64,000 bases of DNA from Lantana camara (lineage: Eukaryota > Streptophyta > Magnoliopsida > Lamiales > Verbenaceae): NCBI GenBank assembly GCA_037501455.1, contig CM074863.1, positions 62,353,501 to 62,417,500 on the forward strand. Direction: 5' to 3'. Of this stretch, positions 46,411 to 57,104 are shown piece after piece. Position 1 is the stretch's first letter. Each line of letters starts with the position of its first letter. The translations under genes were made by a program, and so were the position numbers. The notes beneath the pieces were generated by a model. The model worked only from the letters and a program-made list of their open reading frames with translations, searched no databases and had not been told where the DNA came from.

Positions 46411-46515
46411 GGAGAGACGGGATTCTCTCTTTGTTGTCCGAGAGACGGGGTTCTCTCGTTGTTGCTTGTGAGAGACGGGGTTCTCTCCTTGTTGTTCGAA
46501 AGACGGGGCTCTTTC
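46411..46515 (+). repeat. Hairpin array, element E
   Basis: Four units of GAGAGACGGG(G/A)TTCTCTC at about 30-bp spacing: 46411-46429, 46440-46457, 46470-46487 and 46499-46515. The last has AAAGAC...GCTCTTT arms. Confidence 0.72.
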
Positions 46516-46699
46516 ATTACTTGCTACCTGATTAGACTTTCGAGTGCTTAGGGTTCGGTGAGTTAAGGATCGTGATTTAACAGCAATTGAAGACCACTTG
46601 TTGCTTGAAGACCTTTTCCGAACTAATTCCTGACGGGGAGTTGCTAACCCGCGTGGGATGAACACGGGAATGTTACACAAAGTTCAGAATCAAGGCAGT

Positions 46700-46717
46700 G
46701 GACCTGGGGACATGTCC
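46700..46717 (+). other. Pre-PPT hairpin, element E
   Basis: GGACCTG-GGGA-CATGTCC: six of seven pairs kept. Confidence 0.55.
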
Positions 46718-46720
46718 TTC

Positions 46721-46735
46721 TTAAGGGGGAGAGGA
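46721..46735 (+). other. Polypurine tract of element E
   Basis: TTAAGGGGGAGAGGA directly before the LTR start at 46736. Confidence 0.85.
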
Positions 46736-49700
46736 TGTAACGCCCCGACTTTTCGGCCATACAGGTATGACGTCACGAGTGGGTTTAGACTGAGAGTTAT
46801 GTGACATTTATGTGTTTTAATTGTTAAGTGATCGTTTAACATATTAATTTCGTGAACTAAATTGCTGTCATGTGACTAATGTGACTTAGATGATTTATTT
46901 GATTATGCTATTTGAATTTGTTTATAACATGCTTAATTGCCAATTAAATATTTATTTCACTTATGCACTTATTTGAAATTATATGAAATCCTTAGACTCA
47001 ATAGAACTTTTAATTGGACCTCAATTATTCACTTACCAAACCTTGGGGTCCTAATTGAATCACTTAAATTCTCAAAGGACCAAAGTGCAAATTCTTCTCT
47101 TCTCCCTCTCCATATACACGATCCAAACCCCCCCTCCACATTCTCATTCTTCTTCTTTCATTTCTTCTAGCAAAAACAAGGGCTCCCAACTTCTTCCCTC
47201 TTTTTCTTTTGATCGATCCAAGCTACCAAACAAGGAGACAAGGGAATTTCATCAAGTTTTATCCAAGAATTCAAGCTTCAACCATTTCTTCCTCTTCTTC
47301 TTCCTTTCCAAGGTATATGTGTGTATATATATATATATATGAATATGTTGGGTGATAATAGGGTTTTATGATTCTTGCTTTGTAACTTGACTTCTTGTGT
47401 GAAAATACATGAATACATGTTATTCCATGAGTTTTATACTTGGTTGTTTCAATTTTTGGAGCAAGAGTATGTGTGTGTATATATATGTACATAGGTGTAT
47501 GTATATGTATTTATATTTGATGGGTTTGTGAATTAATGTGTTCTTAATTGTCCTAAACTTGTATTTAATGTTCCTACTTAGTATATTGCATGTTTTAAGT
47601 GATTTGGGTTGAGTTTTAATGTGTTTTGGTGATTTTTGGTCTTCTCCCGCGTTTGTACCCTGTTTTCTGCGTTTTTTTGGCCTCTGTTCTGAATCCGCGA
47701 GGGTGGATTTTTCCTTTTGGAAAAATCCACGGGGGTGGATTTGAGGCAGAAACTTTGGACCCTCCCCTGTTTCAGCCTGAGATTGTTTTGCTTCGTTCTC
47801 CCTCATACGGACTCAGATTGACCTGATTTTTGAACCCTCGGAAACCTATTGAAGTCTAGAACATCCTCCAATTGGAATAATCTTAATATATTTTCTCATT
47901 TATGAGATATGATCAATTCATTTTGGTGTCGCCACTTCTTCGACAATCTGCGTTCGTCCAATTTCAAACCTATGCCATTTTCACCTCGCTTTGAACCATG
48001 ATTCGTCCCAGATATACTTGAAAACATCTATGTGTCTAGTTTCACCTCCAACAAGTAAAACTTAATTCCAATTTGTCAAACTCAAGATATACCCATTTTT
48101 CTACATCTTGCGCATTTTCGAAAATTGTCAACTTTTCCTAACTTTTGCTAAACTTTGCCAAAACTCGTTCTATCGCCTTCCTTGCACCTCCTCGACTCCT
48201 TATATGACTTATATGCTATACTAACATGCTTTATGAGGTGTTTTGATTAATGTATGAAGTTTATGACTTGAATTGCTTTGAAATATGAAAGCTATGAACG
48301 AAGGAACTTGATAACTCCATGTATTGAATGTACTTGAATGAATTATGTGATAAGGTGCCTTCGTGAAATGATTTTTACTTCATATACATTGCTAACATGT
48401 ATTATCTTGGGTATGATGAAATTTTATGATTTTTCATGGAATATTTTACAAGTTATGGCCCAACGTGTCTTAATTGCTCCTAATATGCACATGCATGGAT
48501 CTTGACTCTCAATGTACACCCTAATTGCTTATGTAACTCTTAGTTTATCACTTGTATGATATGTATACATGTTATATCATATGTTATGATTATTATTTGA
48601 ATTTCTCGGATTTATTGGGTATGAAATATGGAAGTTATGAACTCGAACGGATATGAACTTCTCTTGGAATGAATGAATGGCTTGTTTACATGACTTTAAG
48701 TAATGAATTGTGCATATGAATGTTTCCATGATACCATATCATCTCTTATGCATTCATATCATATTCATAACATTGCTGTGCGTCCTAATTGGTTTCATAT
48801 TGAGTCGTTTCTCACGAGTACACATTATGTCTTTCTCTCGTACAGTTCATCTCCAGGGAGGAGATATCATGATCAATAGGCACCCGACCTAGCTTGTATC
48901 CTCGTATTGCCTTCTTCCAGGTGAGGGTGTTTTCGTTCTAGTTACATATCAAACCCTACAACCCTTATTGAAAAGCTTTGGCCAAAACCTTATAAATATA
49001 TATATGATATTTTCGAAGTAGAGTCCTCGAGTAATTTATGATCGAGTAAACCCTTTTCTAATGAAATATGAAATATGATATGTTTCACATGAACTGATAT
49101 GGTTTGGCGAGATTACGTATGTATGATATGTTCACGGGCCCAGGAATTAGTACATGTGGCTATCCGGGGAGGCAAGGGCCGACGGTGATCCCATGTGCTG
49201 ATTCCATTATATTAACGGCGTAACTGGACCTCGTTAGGAGTTAGCGAGGAATGGACGCTGAGTGCCACTAGGGGAGTCATGAAACCCTTTTGGTCCATGC
49301 ATGGATGGTTCGGGCCGATCACCCGGCCATCACCCGGAGGAAGAAGGTTGAAACTTGTTTTATGAATATGATTGTATTATGATTGTTATGCACCGTGCGG
49401 GAAGGCCGGGACACGGATCGCCCAAACGACTATGTTATATGATTTGTGTGTATTATGTATATTGCATGATCACGTATTCAATGTATTGTTGATATTTGTC
49501 GTACACGGTCGGAGTTTGGTTGGAGATTGTGCACGATCACTCGCCGAGCCATTATGTTTATGTATGAATTATGAACTTAATGCATTTAATATGAATTAGT
49601 CGTAAAACCCGAGCATTGCTTAGTCCTTTTATTGCCTCGTGGGAACTAACTTTAAATAAAACTTTGCTCGGAATTTATGACTTGCATGTGCATGTTTTTA

Positions 49701-50228
49701 TATATATGTATAGCTCCTGCTCGCTCAGTCTTCTAGAGACTGACCCCTCTTTCCCACTTCTCAGTTCTTGCAGGTTTTGGCTAGGCGGGAGTCGAGTCAT
49801 TGCATTCTTGATCGAGTCACACTTGTACACTCGAGTCACATCTCATATTGATATATTATAATTGTATCTCCTGACGTAATTGGGCTTGTGTGCCAACTAT
49901 GATTCATTGTTGATTTTTAATTCGGGACAGGTTGCATGTTTAGCTGAACCCGTTGTTAGGATGCATGATGGATTTAAATTATTTGTTGGAATTGGTAGAC
50001 TTGTAGTAATTGTTGAAAGGTATGAATTGTATGTTATTGCTTCCGCATTGCACATTTGGTTTTCTTTTTCTTGAGTTATTTGGTATGGGGTTAGATTCTG
50101 CCTAGCAAAGTTGTTTTTATTTTGTCTCCCGTTCGCTATGAGTCCGATTCATACTTGGACTATCCATTTCTTGTGTGGACTAGACTCATAGTGCGGGGGA
50201 TGTGGCGCCTATCGTCCCGGGTGCTACA
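46736..50228 (+). repeat. 3' LTR of element E
   Basis: 3493 bp, almost identical to 40349-43828, with a small extra stretch near 49621-49634. Frames repeated in both LTRs (for example 46937-47170) reflect LTR identity, not coding. Confidence 0.93.
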
Positions 50229-50280
50229 TTTCTACTTTGGAATCTCGAAGAAAGAATTGTTCAAGAAACGGGGATTTCAT

Positions 50281-50868
50281 GCCGCATGAAGAATGTTTAA
50301 GGGCAGCTCAATACGTTTCAAGAGAGCTTCAATTCTTGTAAGTTTCTTGAAATCCCAAAAGTTTTGAAATGAACATTGCAAGATCATGATCCCTTTTGAA
50401 AAAAATTTCAAACTTCTGTTTCTTTTACTCTGTGTTTTCCAATAGAGAGAACCAGTTGGTTTGGTTCAAGGATGGGTTCGGTTTGCTCAAAAACCGATTC
50501 TGTTAAATATTCAGTCCATTCGGGATGAATTTTAAATTTTAAGGGGTTCAAACGGGCTTAGACAAATATGGGGCCGTATGAAGAACGTTTGAGGGCGGCT
50601 CAATACGTTTCAAGAAAGCTTCAATTCTTGTAAGTTTCTTGAAATCCCAAAAGTTTTGAAATGAACATTGCAAGATCATGATCCCTTTTGAAATTTTTTT
50701 AAAACTTCCGTTTCTTTTACTCTGTGTTTTCCAACAGAGAGAACCAGTTGGTTTGGTTCAATGATGGGTTCAGTTTGCTCAAAAATCGATTCTGTTAAAT
50801 ATTCGATCCATTTGGGACGAATTTTAAATCTTAAGGGGTTCAAATGAGCTTAGAAAAATATGGGGCCT
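50281..50868. repeat. Tandem duplication of 292 bp
   Basis: 50281-50572 and 50573-50868 are direct copies (GAAGAATGTTTAAGGGCAGC against GAAGAACGTTTGAGGGCGGC at their starts). Each spans the Copia LTR end (TTTTCCAA(C/T)A) and about 125 bp of the flanking sequence, so the copied unit contains an insertion junction. Confidence 0.85.
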
Positions 50869-51180
50869 GTTCCGTTGGACTCGAATCGTCGAAACAAATC
50901 CAATGGAGGTATCAGAATTTAAATCAGAATTTAAACGGGCTTAAATTTGACCTATTTACAAATAAGCACCAAAACTTATAAAACATGATAATTAGGTCCA
51001 ACACTAATTTAAATCAATCATAAAACATGCTAATATCAAATAAATGCATTCATAAATCATGTAATTCTTTTAGTTTCTCATAATGGACATGCTTGACACC
51101 GAATTCACGTAAAAACGATTATGAACAAAGAAATACGTATTAGTTTAAACACTGGCTTACCGAAGAAACTGGGTGTCACA
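50737..51180 (-). mobile_element. Minus-strand gypsy LTR fragment L
   Basis: The minus-strand start is TGTGACACCCAGTTTCTTCG at 51180. The fragment holds a TGGACTCGAATCG...AATCCAATGG stretch similar to K near 38350-38390. It ends against the duplicated Copia LTR end. Confidence 0.6.
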
Positions 51181-51408
51181 GGCGTTAATTTGGATCAGGG
51201 GCCATGTTAGTTGTATTTTCTCTAATTTTATACTGGGTTTTGAAGCCCTCCCAAGAGTGTTTCTAGATCAAGTGGGAATTTCCTAAAGGTTAACCGTCAG
51301 CCCTTGTTTTCCTGTTACCCTACTTACTCCATATCCCCTGAGCTCATAAACTCCCAAGCAAGCGTCCTCGCAAGGTACATCCTCCCAAGAAACTTTCTTC
51401 ACAAGGTA
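51181..51408. other. Unassigned 228 bp
   Basis: No LTR landmark, repeat or reading frame that I recognise. It may be a remnant of the insertion target. It contains two CAAGGTA words (near 51372 and 51402). Confidence 0.3.
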
Positions 51409-53160
51409 TGTGACGCCCCACGTCTTTGTACGTAGAGGTATGTCGTCATGAGAGTGATACTTGAACTTTTGAATTGTTTAATTATTTAATTATATGTTAA
51501 TTTTAATGTTTATGTGCTATTTGAATTTATATCAAATTAGTTGTTGAATTATGGATATGAAATTTGAACGTTTATGCTCGTTGCCTTGGAACTTGATTCA
51601 TTTGTACCCGAATTCAATTTCGATTTTTGTGATAACTTGATATGGATGAGATATTTGAGTTCTGAACATGTTTATATGCTCATTTTATGTTTTCGGGTTA
51701 GTTTATTGAGGTTTTGAATCGTTTTGGTGGAACGGGACTTCAAGGGGCTAAAGAGCATTTAGTGCACCTTGGGTTCCGGGAAGCATAACTTGAGCTCGAG
51801 AATTTGGATTTGAATTCCGACACAACTGTTGGACTTATTTCGATAATTTAGATCCAATGAAACAAGTCTCATAACTTTTTAAGCCCGTTTGAATATCCGA
51901 ATCTTTACCGAACTAAACAGCTTGAATCGGTATGCACTATCCTACCCGTTTTGGCCATATCCGACCCATTTAACCTCCATATGACCCATGAATTGAACCC
52001 TGTTCACCCCAACACACCCCCTATCTGATTTTCATGACACATTTTCTAACCTACCAAGAAAATAAAGGAAAAGATCAGCTCCAAAGCAAGAAAGAGAAGT
52101 CATCTCATCACTATTCACACCCAAGGGATTTTGAGCTCATATCTCTTCCATCCTTCATCCAATTCAAGAGGTAAGCTTAGATTCTTGTTCTTCTTCCTCT
52201 TTTGGTTCTTTTTATCAGTGATTTGTTTATTTTGAGCTTGGTTTGATAGAGTTATGAGCAACATGATGATTAGTACGGGTTTTGTAGGAATTTTGAATCA
52301 TTTACATATCTTCAAGTTATTTCTTGGTTTGAAGCTTGATTTATGATCACTTGAGCTTATTTTATACTTGTATGAACTTGTATTTGATGATTCTTGAGTG
52401 TTGAATGAGATGCCATTGATGTTCTTGAGCTTGTATGTATGAAAACTTGAAACATTTGCATCCTTTCCTTGCTCTATGTTTGTGTTGCGTTTAGGGTTTT
52501 AATTGCATGAGTTGTGTGCTTCATTTTTATGGTATAATTGCTCCTTATCTTTTCTTCATGTTGCTTCTATGGTTTGTCATGGATAACAGGGGATTTGCAG
52601 ATCTTTTTCCATGAGAAAATGCAGTTGGAAAGGTAACACCCCCTCGTGCCCGAGATGACATGCCCATGCCTAAAATTTAATTCGTTTCAGCAGGTTTCTA
52701 ACCTTAGACAATGGGGTGTCACCTTTTTTACTAGGGGGGAGACACCCCCGTGTCTCCTTCAGTTTAGCTACTGACCTCCGACACCCACGTGTCTCTTTTT
52801 CTTATTGGAAGGAGATACCCTCGTGTCTCCCCATGCCTGAACATATGTACGGTTTTGTTCTGCCTTACCTATTCAAATGAGCTTCGATTGACCTGAAATT
52901 TTAACCAAAAAAATCTTTTGAAGTCTAGAGTAATATCCCATTGGAATCACATTAAAATCATTCCTTTATTGTGAGATATAATGGATCAATTATGGTGTCA
53001 CCACTTCGCCGAAAAACTGCTTTCATCCCACTTCAAGCTTATGCTATTTTTACATCGCTTTGAACTAAAATTCAAGCCATATATCGTTGGAAATACCTTC
53101 TTGTCTACTTTTATATCAAATAAATAATCCTTAATTCTAACTTCTAGAACTCAAGAAGTT
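51409..53160 (+). mobile_element. Gypsy LTR F, truncated, joined to a gag relic
   Basis: It starts TGTGACGCCCCACG with early motif GTAGAGGTATGTCGTCATGAG, a partial U3 palindrome (51800-51818), donor AGAG|GTAAGC (52171), palindromes (52739-52831), and the block shared with B and E (about 53010-53155). At about 53160 the LTR sequence stops and gag sequence with the zinc knuckle starts at once. Acceptor, LTR end and primer site are missing, so a deletion joined F to the core of another element. Confidence 0.8.
52739..52831 (+). repeat. Palindrome cluster, LTR F
   Basis: GAGACAC-CCCC-GTGTCTC (52739-52756), GACACCCACGTGTC (about 52780-52793) and GAGATACCCTCGTGTCTC (about 52812-52829). A decayed GGGGTGTCACC lies near 52713. 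Confidence 0.75.
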
Positions 53161-53440
53161 TGTCGGAAGAAGTTCGATAGATGTTACAAGTGCGGAGAAT
53201 TGGGACACTTAGCAAATGGTTGTCCGGAGGAGAAGAATCTGAAGCCTATGAAGAGTCGTAGTTCCAAGACTCCAAATCAAATTCGAGTTAACGAAAGTGA
53301 AAGTGAAGAATCCGACCACGAGTTCGACACTACCGCCACGGTGAAAGGTACACTAAGCATTCATGGCATCTCATTTCATGCATATTTTAATCTTGGGGAA
53401 ACCCATGTGTTCGTTGCCTTTTTCTTTGTTCTTTAAGTGC
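53161..53440 (+). pseudogene. gag zinc knuckle and protease relic, F/G core
   Basis: A CCHC zinc knuckle (53182-53223, C-YK-C-GELG-H-LANG-C) is followed by an acidic linker and then, in the same frame from 53341, VKGTLSIHGISFHAYFNLGETH. This matches the start of a Ty3/gypsy aspartic protease, with the catalytic D-S/T-G changed to N-L-G (codons near 53389-53397), so it could not cleave. The open frame ends at 53436. No start codon belonging to gag is present because the 5' part was deleted at 53160. Confidence 0.75.
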
Positions 53441-53800
53441 TTCTTAGATTTTACTTGTTATGTGTTTCCTTTCTTTCTTAGTTCTTTTTTGTTGTATGTT
53501 CCTTTCCCTTCTTGGTTCGTGTTTTGGTGTGCTTCCTTCACTTCTTAATTGTTGCTTGTGGTGTGCTTTCTCTTCCTTTTGTGTTAACTTTCTTTTGGTG
53601 GGAGTTTGGTGCTGTTGAGTGTTCATAAGTGTTGGGTGAGATGTGAGGGTCGAGCTGCTTTCAGTGGGCTTGTTTGAAGGTGCTTTGCTGTCTCTCAGAT
53701 TGGTGTTTGCTTTTGCGAGGTCCATTCGGGGCTCAACGGTGTCATCGGGTATGAGATTGAAGACTAACCCATTGATATTCCTCATGGAAGAACCCAGGAT
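53441..53800 (+). other. Non-coding filler, F/G core
   Basis: T-rich then mixed sequence parallel to 28921-29300 of element D, including GCGAGGTCCATTCGGGGCTC (near 53716). No protein motif. RT is deleted between here and the next relic. Confidence 0.5.
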
Positions 53801-54180
53801 TACCTCAGAGTAAGAGGTATGGTTTTGAGTGGGAGGAGACGGTTGAAGAGAGTTGCCCTCGGCATCGGCTTTTGCCTAACCGGAGGTACGAAAGGCTACT
53901 TTGTTTCCAACCGAGGCACCAAGGAAGGCCTTTGTTGTGTGTTGTTTACAGAAGAACTATAGCCTACGCCTCGAGAAGTACAAGGTCACGAGCCTATCCG
54001 CTCATGGTTTGAAGTTGTTAGGAGTTTTGGGAGACCGAATGTAGTGGCAGAACAAAGATGTTATAGACTTTATGTAGTAATGTCTATATGCCAATGGTTG
54101 AGGATTCTCCAACTACTCCCAAATTTATTTGGGAAATGGGGGCAAACGACTAGGACTTTGCGTCTGGTTTGCTATTTAAG
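53801..54180 (+). pseudogene. RNase H and integrase relic, F/G core
   Basis: A frame from about 53806 reads KRYGFEWEETVEES, like the RT connection (FxWTxxCExSF), and later RRTIAYASRS, the RNase H hallmark (VAYASRxL). Then NKDVIDFM followed by stops matches the integrase zinc-binding helix, and the WEMGAND area the approach to the core. Order matches element D; frames are broken throughout. Confidence 0.65.
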
Positions 54181-54205
54181 GAGATAGGGTCTCGAGAAGT
54201 CTGAG

Positions 54206-54231
54206 ATCAGAGTGGCGCAGTGGAAGTGTGG
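54206..54231 (+). other. Initiator tRNA-Met 5'-half-like sequence, F/G core
   Basis: ATCAGAGTGGCGCAGTGGAA followed by GTGTGG matches the 5' half of plant initiator tRNA-Met with two C to T changes. A B-box-like CGTTCAAGACCCC follows at about 54252. Shared with D at the same distance from the polypurine tract. Confidence 0.65.
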
Positions 54232-54267
54232 AGTTGGGTTGTCTTCGGAACCGTTCAAGACCCCTTA

Positions 54268-54285
54268 GGACCTGAGGATAGGTCC
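54268..54285 (+). other. Pre-PPT hairpin, F/G core
   Basis: GGACCTG-AGGA-TAGGTCC: seven pairs counting one G-T wobble, AGGA loop. Confidence 0.6.
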
Positions 54286-54289
54286 TTTT

Positions 54290-54303
54290 GAAGGGGGAGA
54301 GGT
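54290..54303 (+). other. Polypurine tract of the F/G core
   Basis: GAAGGGGGAGAGGT directly before the LTR start at 54304. Confidence 0.8.
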
Positions 54304-55781
54304 TGTAACATCCCGCTCGCCCGCCCGTATAGGTACGCCGTATCAAGAGTGTTATATGCGTATTAAAATTATTTAAATTATGCAAATATGTGTTATTTTA
54401 ATGATTATATGATTATTTGAAATTAATTGTAATTATTTGTTTAACTTCAAAACTTGAATTTTAAACGTATTTGACTACGTGCCTCGAAATTTGCTTTCTA
54501 AGTGCCCGGACTTAATTCCGATTTTTGAGAAATCTTGGTATGTGTGACTTATGTGAGTTATAAATTTGTTTACATGCTCGTTACGTGTTTTAGAGTTTGT
54601 TTTATTTGGTTCTTGGCTCGTTTTGTAAAGATGGGATTTATGAGGGACTCGAGGGCCTAACTAGCTTTAGCGCACCTTGGGTTCCGGGGGCCATAACTTG
54701 AGCTCGGGAATTCGGATTCGAATTCCGGAAGAAGAGTCGGACTGATAACGAAGAAAGGAAACTTTTGAACCTGATTTGGTATTTTTATAAGCCCATTTGG
54801 ACCCCCGTATTTCACCCGGAATGAGCATCTTGCACCAAAGTGACCCCCTTTGACTAGTCTTGTACTTATGGGCTCAAACTAACCATACTCAAGCCTTAAC
54901 CCTTGGTTTTTATGACCATTATTCACCTCTATCTCTATCCCTTACCTGCTGCTGTTCGAACCACACCCCACACAAGAGAGGAAAAGCTGATGAACCATGG
55001 AGAAAGAAGGAGAAAGAAAAGCCCTCTTCATGACTTTGTGATTTTGGAGCCAAAACTCTTCCATACTTCATCAACTCTTGAAGGTAAGTATATTTTAGAA
55101 TTCTCCTTCATTATATGATGAATTTGATCCATGAATTTCATGCTTTAATTCAGATTTGATTTGAGTCTGGGGCTATGCATGAATAGGAAGGGTTAGAGGT
55201 CATTTCTTGCTTCCGTGCCTTAGCTTGAGTTTGGGACTGGTTTGATGCATGTTTGTTGTTTATATGAGCTTCTTTACTTCCATTATTGATTCATAATTCA
55301 TTCTATATATATTAGGAATGATTCACCATTGATAGCTTGGATGAAACCTTGAGTTTTTGGACATGAAAACTGGAATTTCGAACTGCTCTTCCCGGTATGA
55401 ACTGCTGTCATGTTTTTGAGATTTGTTCGATGAATTCTTGCCTCCAATTTGATGTATTAATGCTTGGTTATGTAATATACATGTTTCTCTATGAATATGC
55501 TCTGTTTTTCCTTGATTTCATGCCCCTTTTCAGCTGCATATGTGAGTTAGAACATAACTTGTATTCATACCTCCCTTGAAACGGTTTTGTGTGGCTGTTT
55601 TGGAGCTAATGGTTGCTGTAATTTTGTGCATGAACTAGTGATGTTTTGATGTTGATTTCATGCTTGTTATGTTTACTTTATGGCCTAAGAAAACCTCCCC
55701 AAGATGCTGCACGAAAATGCCCTGTTTTGCCTTCCAAAAGCCAAAGCTGCGGTATCTCTTTGTTTTCGAAAATTTGAGCTT

Positions 55782-55910
55782 CACACGGCCGTGTCCTATA
55801 TGAGCTGAATCTTGACATGGCCATGTCAGAGGCTCGATTTGGGCTCTTCATTTTTGAAAAATCGGACACGGCCATGTCTGTTTCATGTGTATTTTGGACA
55901 TGGCCGTGTC
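55782..55910 (+). repeat. Palindrome cluster, LTR G
   Basis: CACACGGCCGTGTC (55782-55795), TGACATGGCCATGTCA (55813-55828, perfect 16 bp), GACACGGCCATGTC and GACATGGCCGTGTC. Related to the D palindrome but with A/T replacing C/G in both arms of one copy. Confidence 0.76.
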
Positions 55911-56635
55911 ATGTCCCTGGGCGGCTCCTGGAGGGAGTTTCTTTCGTCGTTTCGTTGCTCTTCTTTGGCTTTTCACACCCTTTTTATGACTTGTATGCAT
56001 TGTTAACTTGATGTATTATGTGTTAACTTGTATATTATGAATTTATGGCTTGATTTATGTGCTCATTTTCGAATTCGGGTCTCTTATGTGCGATATGCAA
56101 CTCTAACGTGCGTGTATGACTTCATGTCTCGCTTATATTCCTTGCATGATCATTCCTTGCTCCTTATATGATATGAATGCTTTGATAACATGTTGTATGA
56201 TATGATATGCTTGTTATATGAAGTTTATGGACTCGTTTATGATGCTTTCTAGGACTTATGATTTAATACGAACTTGCATGCATCGTATGTTAACTTGTTA
56301 AGCGTCATATGCATCACTTGCATTCATATGCATTTTTCGAGCGTCAATATGATTCATTTTGAGTTGAAGTACATTTCTTGTTGTCTCTTTTGGTCATAGG
56401 TTCTTCCCGAGGGTGACGTGGTCGTCTTGTAGGAGTTCATTGATCCCTTTTTGGCCCGATACGTTGGGAAGGAGGGGTTTTCTTCCTTTTAGTTAAGTGA
56501 CCTATAACCCTAATTGTATTTTAACCCTACATGTGACTTTCGTATATATATAATTATGTAAATAAATGTTTGATTAGTATTTTTTGGGATTTGTCCTGTT
56601 TGCTATGAAATCATTTGAAAACGTTTTTATATATA

Positions 56636-57073
56636 TGTAGCGCCCCCTAACACTACAACTCCCGCACCGTACTACCCTCGAGTGGATGTGAGACCTAGCA
56701 CCCGAGAAATACTACGGCGAACGGTATAGACAGTACTTAAGTAGACCGTAGGGTAAAATGTAGCGGAAAATGGAAGAATTTAAAATTTGCAACAAGCAAC
56801 ATGATAACACACAAAATAGTGCATGATATTGTAAGGGGGTAATATAATAGTGTAGTGTACGGAGTTAATGTGAGAGCAATTTATTAGCAATATATACATG
56901 ATCAGAATTAAATGCTCTTAATCTAAGCCTGATCTAATAAATATGACACCTATGGCTTCAAGATACCTCTAGGTGTCGTTGTCCTCGCTCCCTGAAATCA
57001 TGTTTTTAAAACAGGCGAGGAATTAGTCAAAGTGACTAAGTGAAGGAAGATTAGATTTAGATATATATATGGT

Positions 57074-57104
<31 letters not shown>

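Larger units (their letters stand above)
40349..50228 (+). mobile_element. Complete LTR element E
   Basis: LTRs 40349-43828 and 46736-50228 flank a 2.9-kb core with perfect target duplication TTTCT (40344-40348 and 50229-50233). The LTRs differ at very few positions, so this is probably the youngest full element here. Primer site, primer-site hairpin, hairpin array, pre-PPT hairpin and polypurine tract are present; no intact gag or pol. The second half of its LTR is closely related to that of element A (shared acceptor block, CGTGCGGGAAGGCCGGGACACGG and CACGGTCGGAGTTTGG words). Confidence 0.95.
38742..50736 (-). mobile_element. Minus-strand Copia-type LTR RLC-3, heavily interrupted
   Basis: On the minus strand it starts TGTTGGAAAACACAGAG (50736, and a decayed copy at 50444), like the Copia start at 801. 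It runs down through 50234-50444, 39739-40348 and 38742-39086, with the fold-back element and element E inserted. It is AT-rich with AATTAATTGGAGAATTAATT repeats. No target duplication was found because one edge abuts K and the other is duplicated. Confidence 0.55.

Noticed and set aside
54206..54290. Functional initiator tRNA-Met gene
   Set aside because: Only the 5' half matches. The anticodon arm and the 3' acceptor strand (CTCTGAT) are missing, so no cloverleaf can form.
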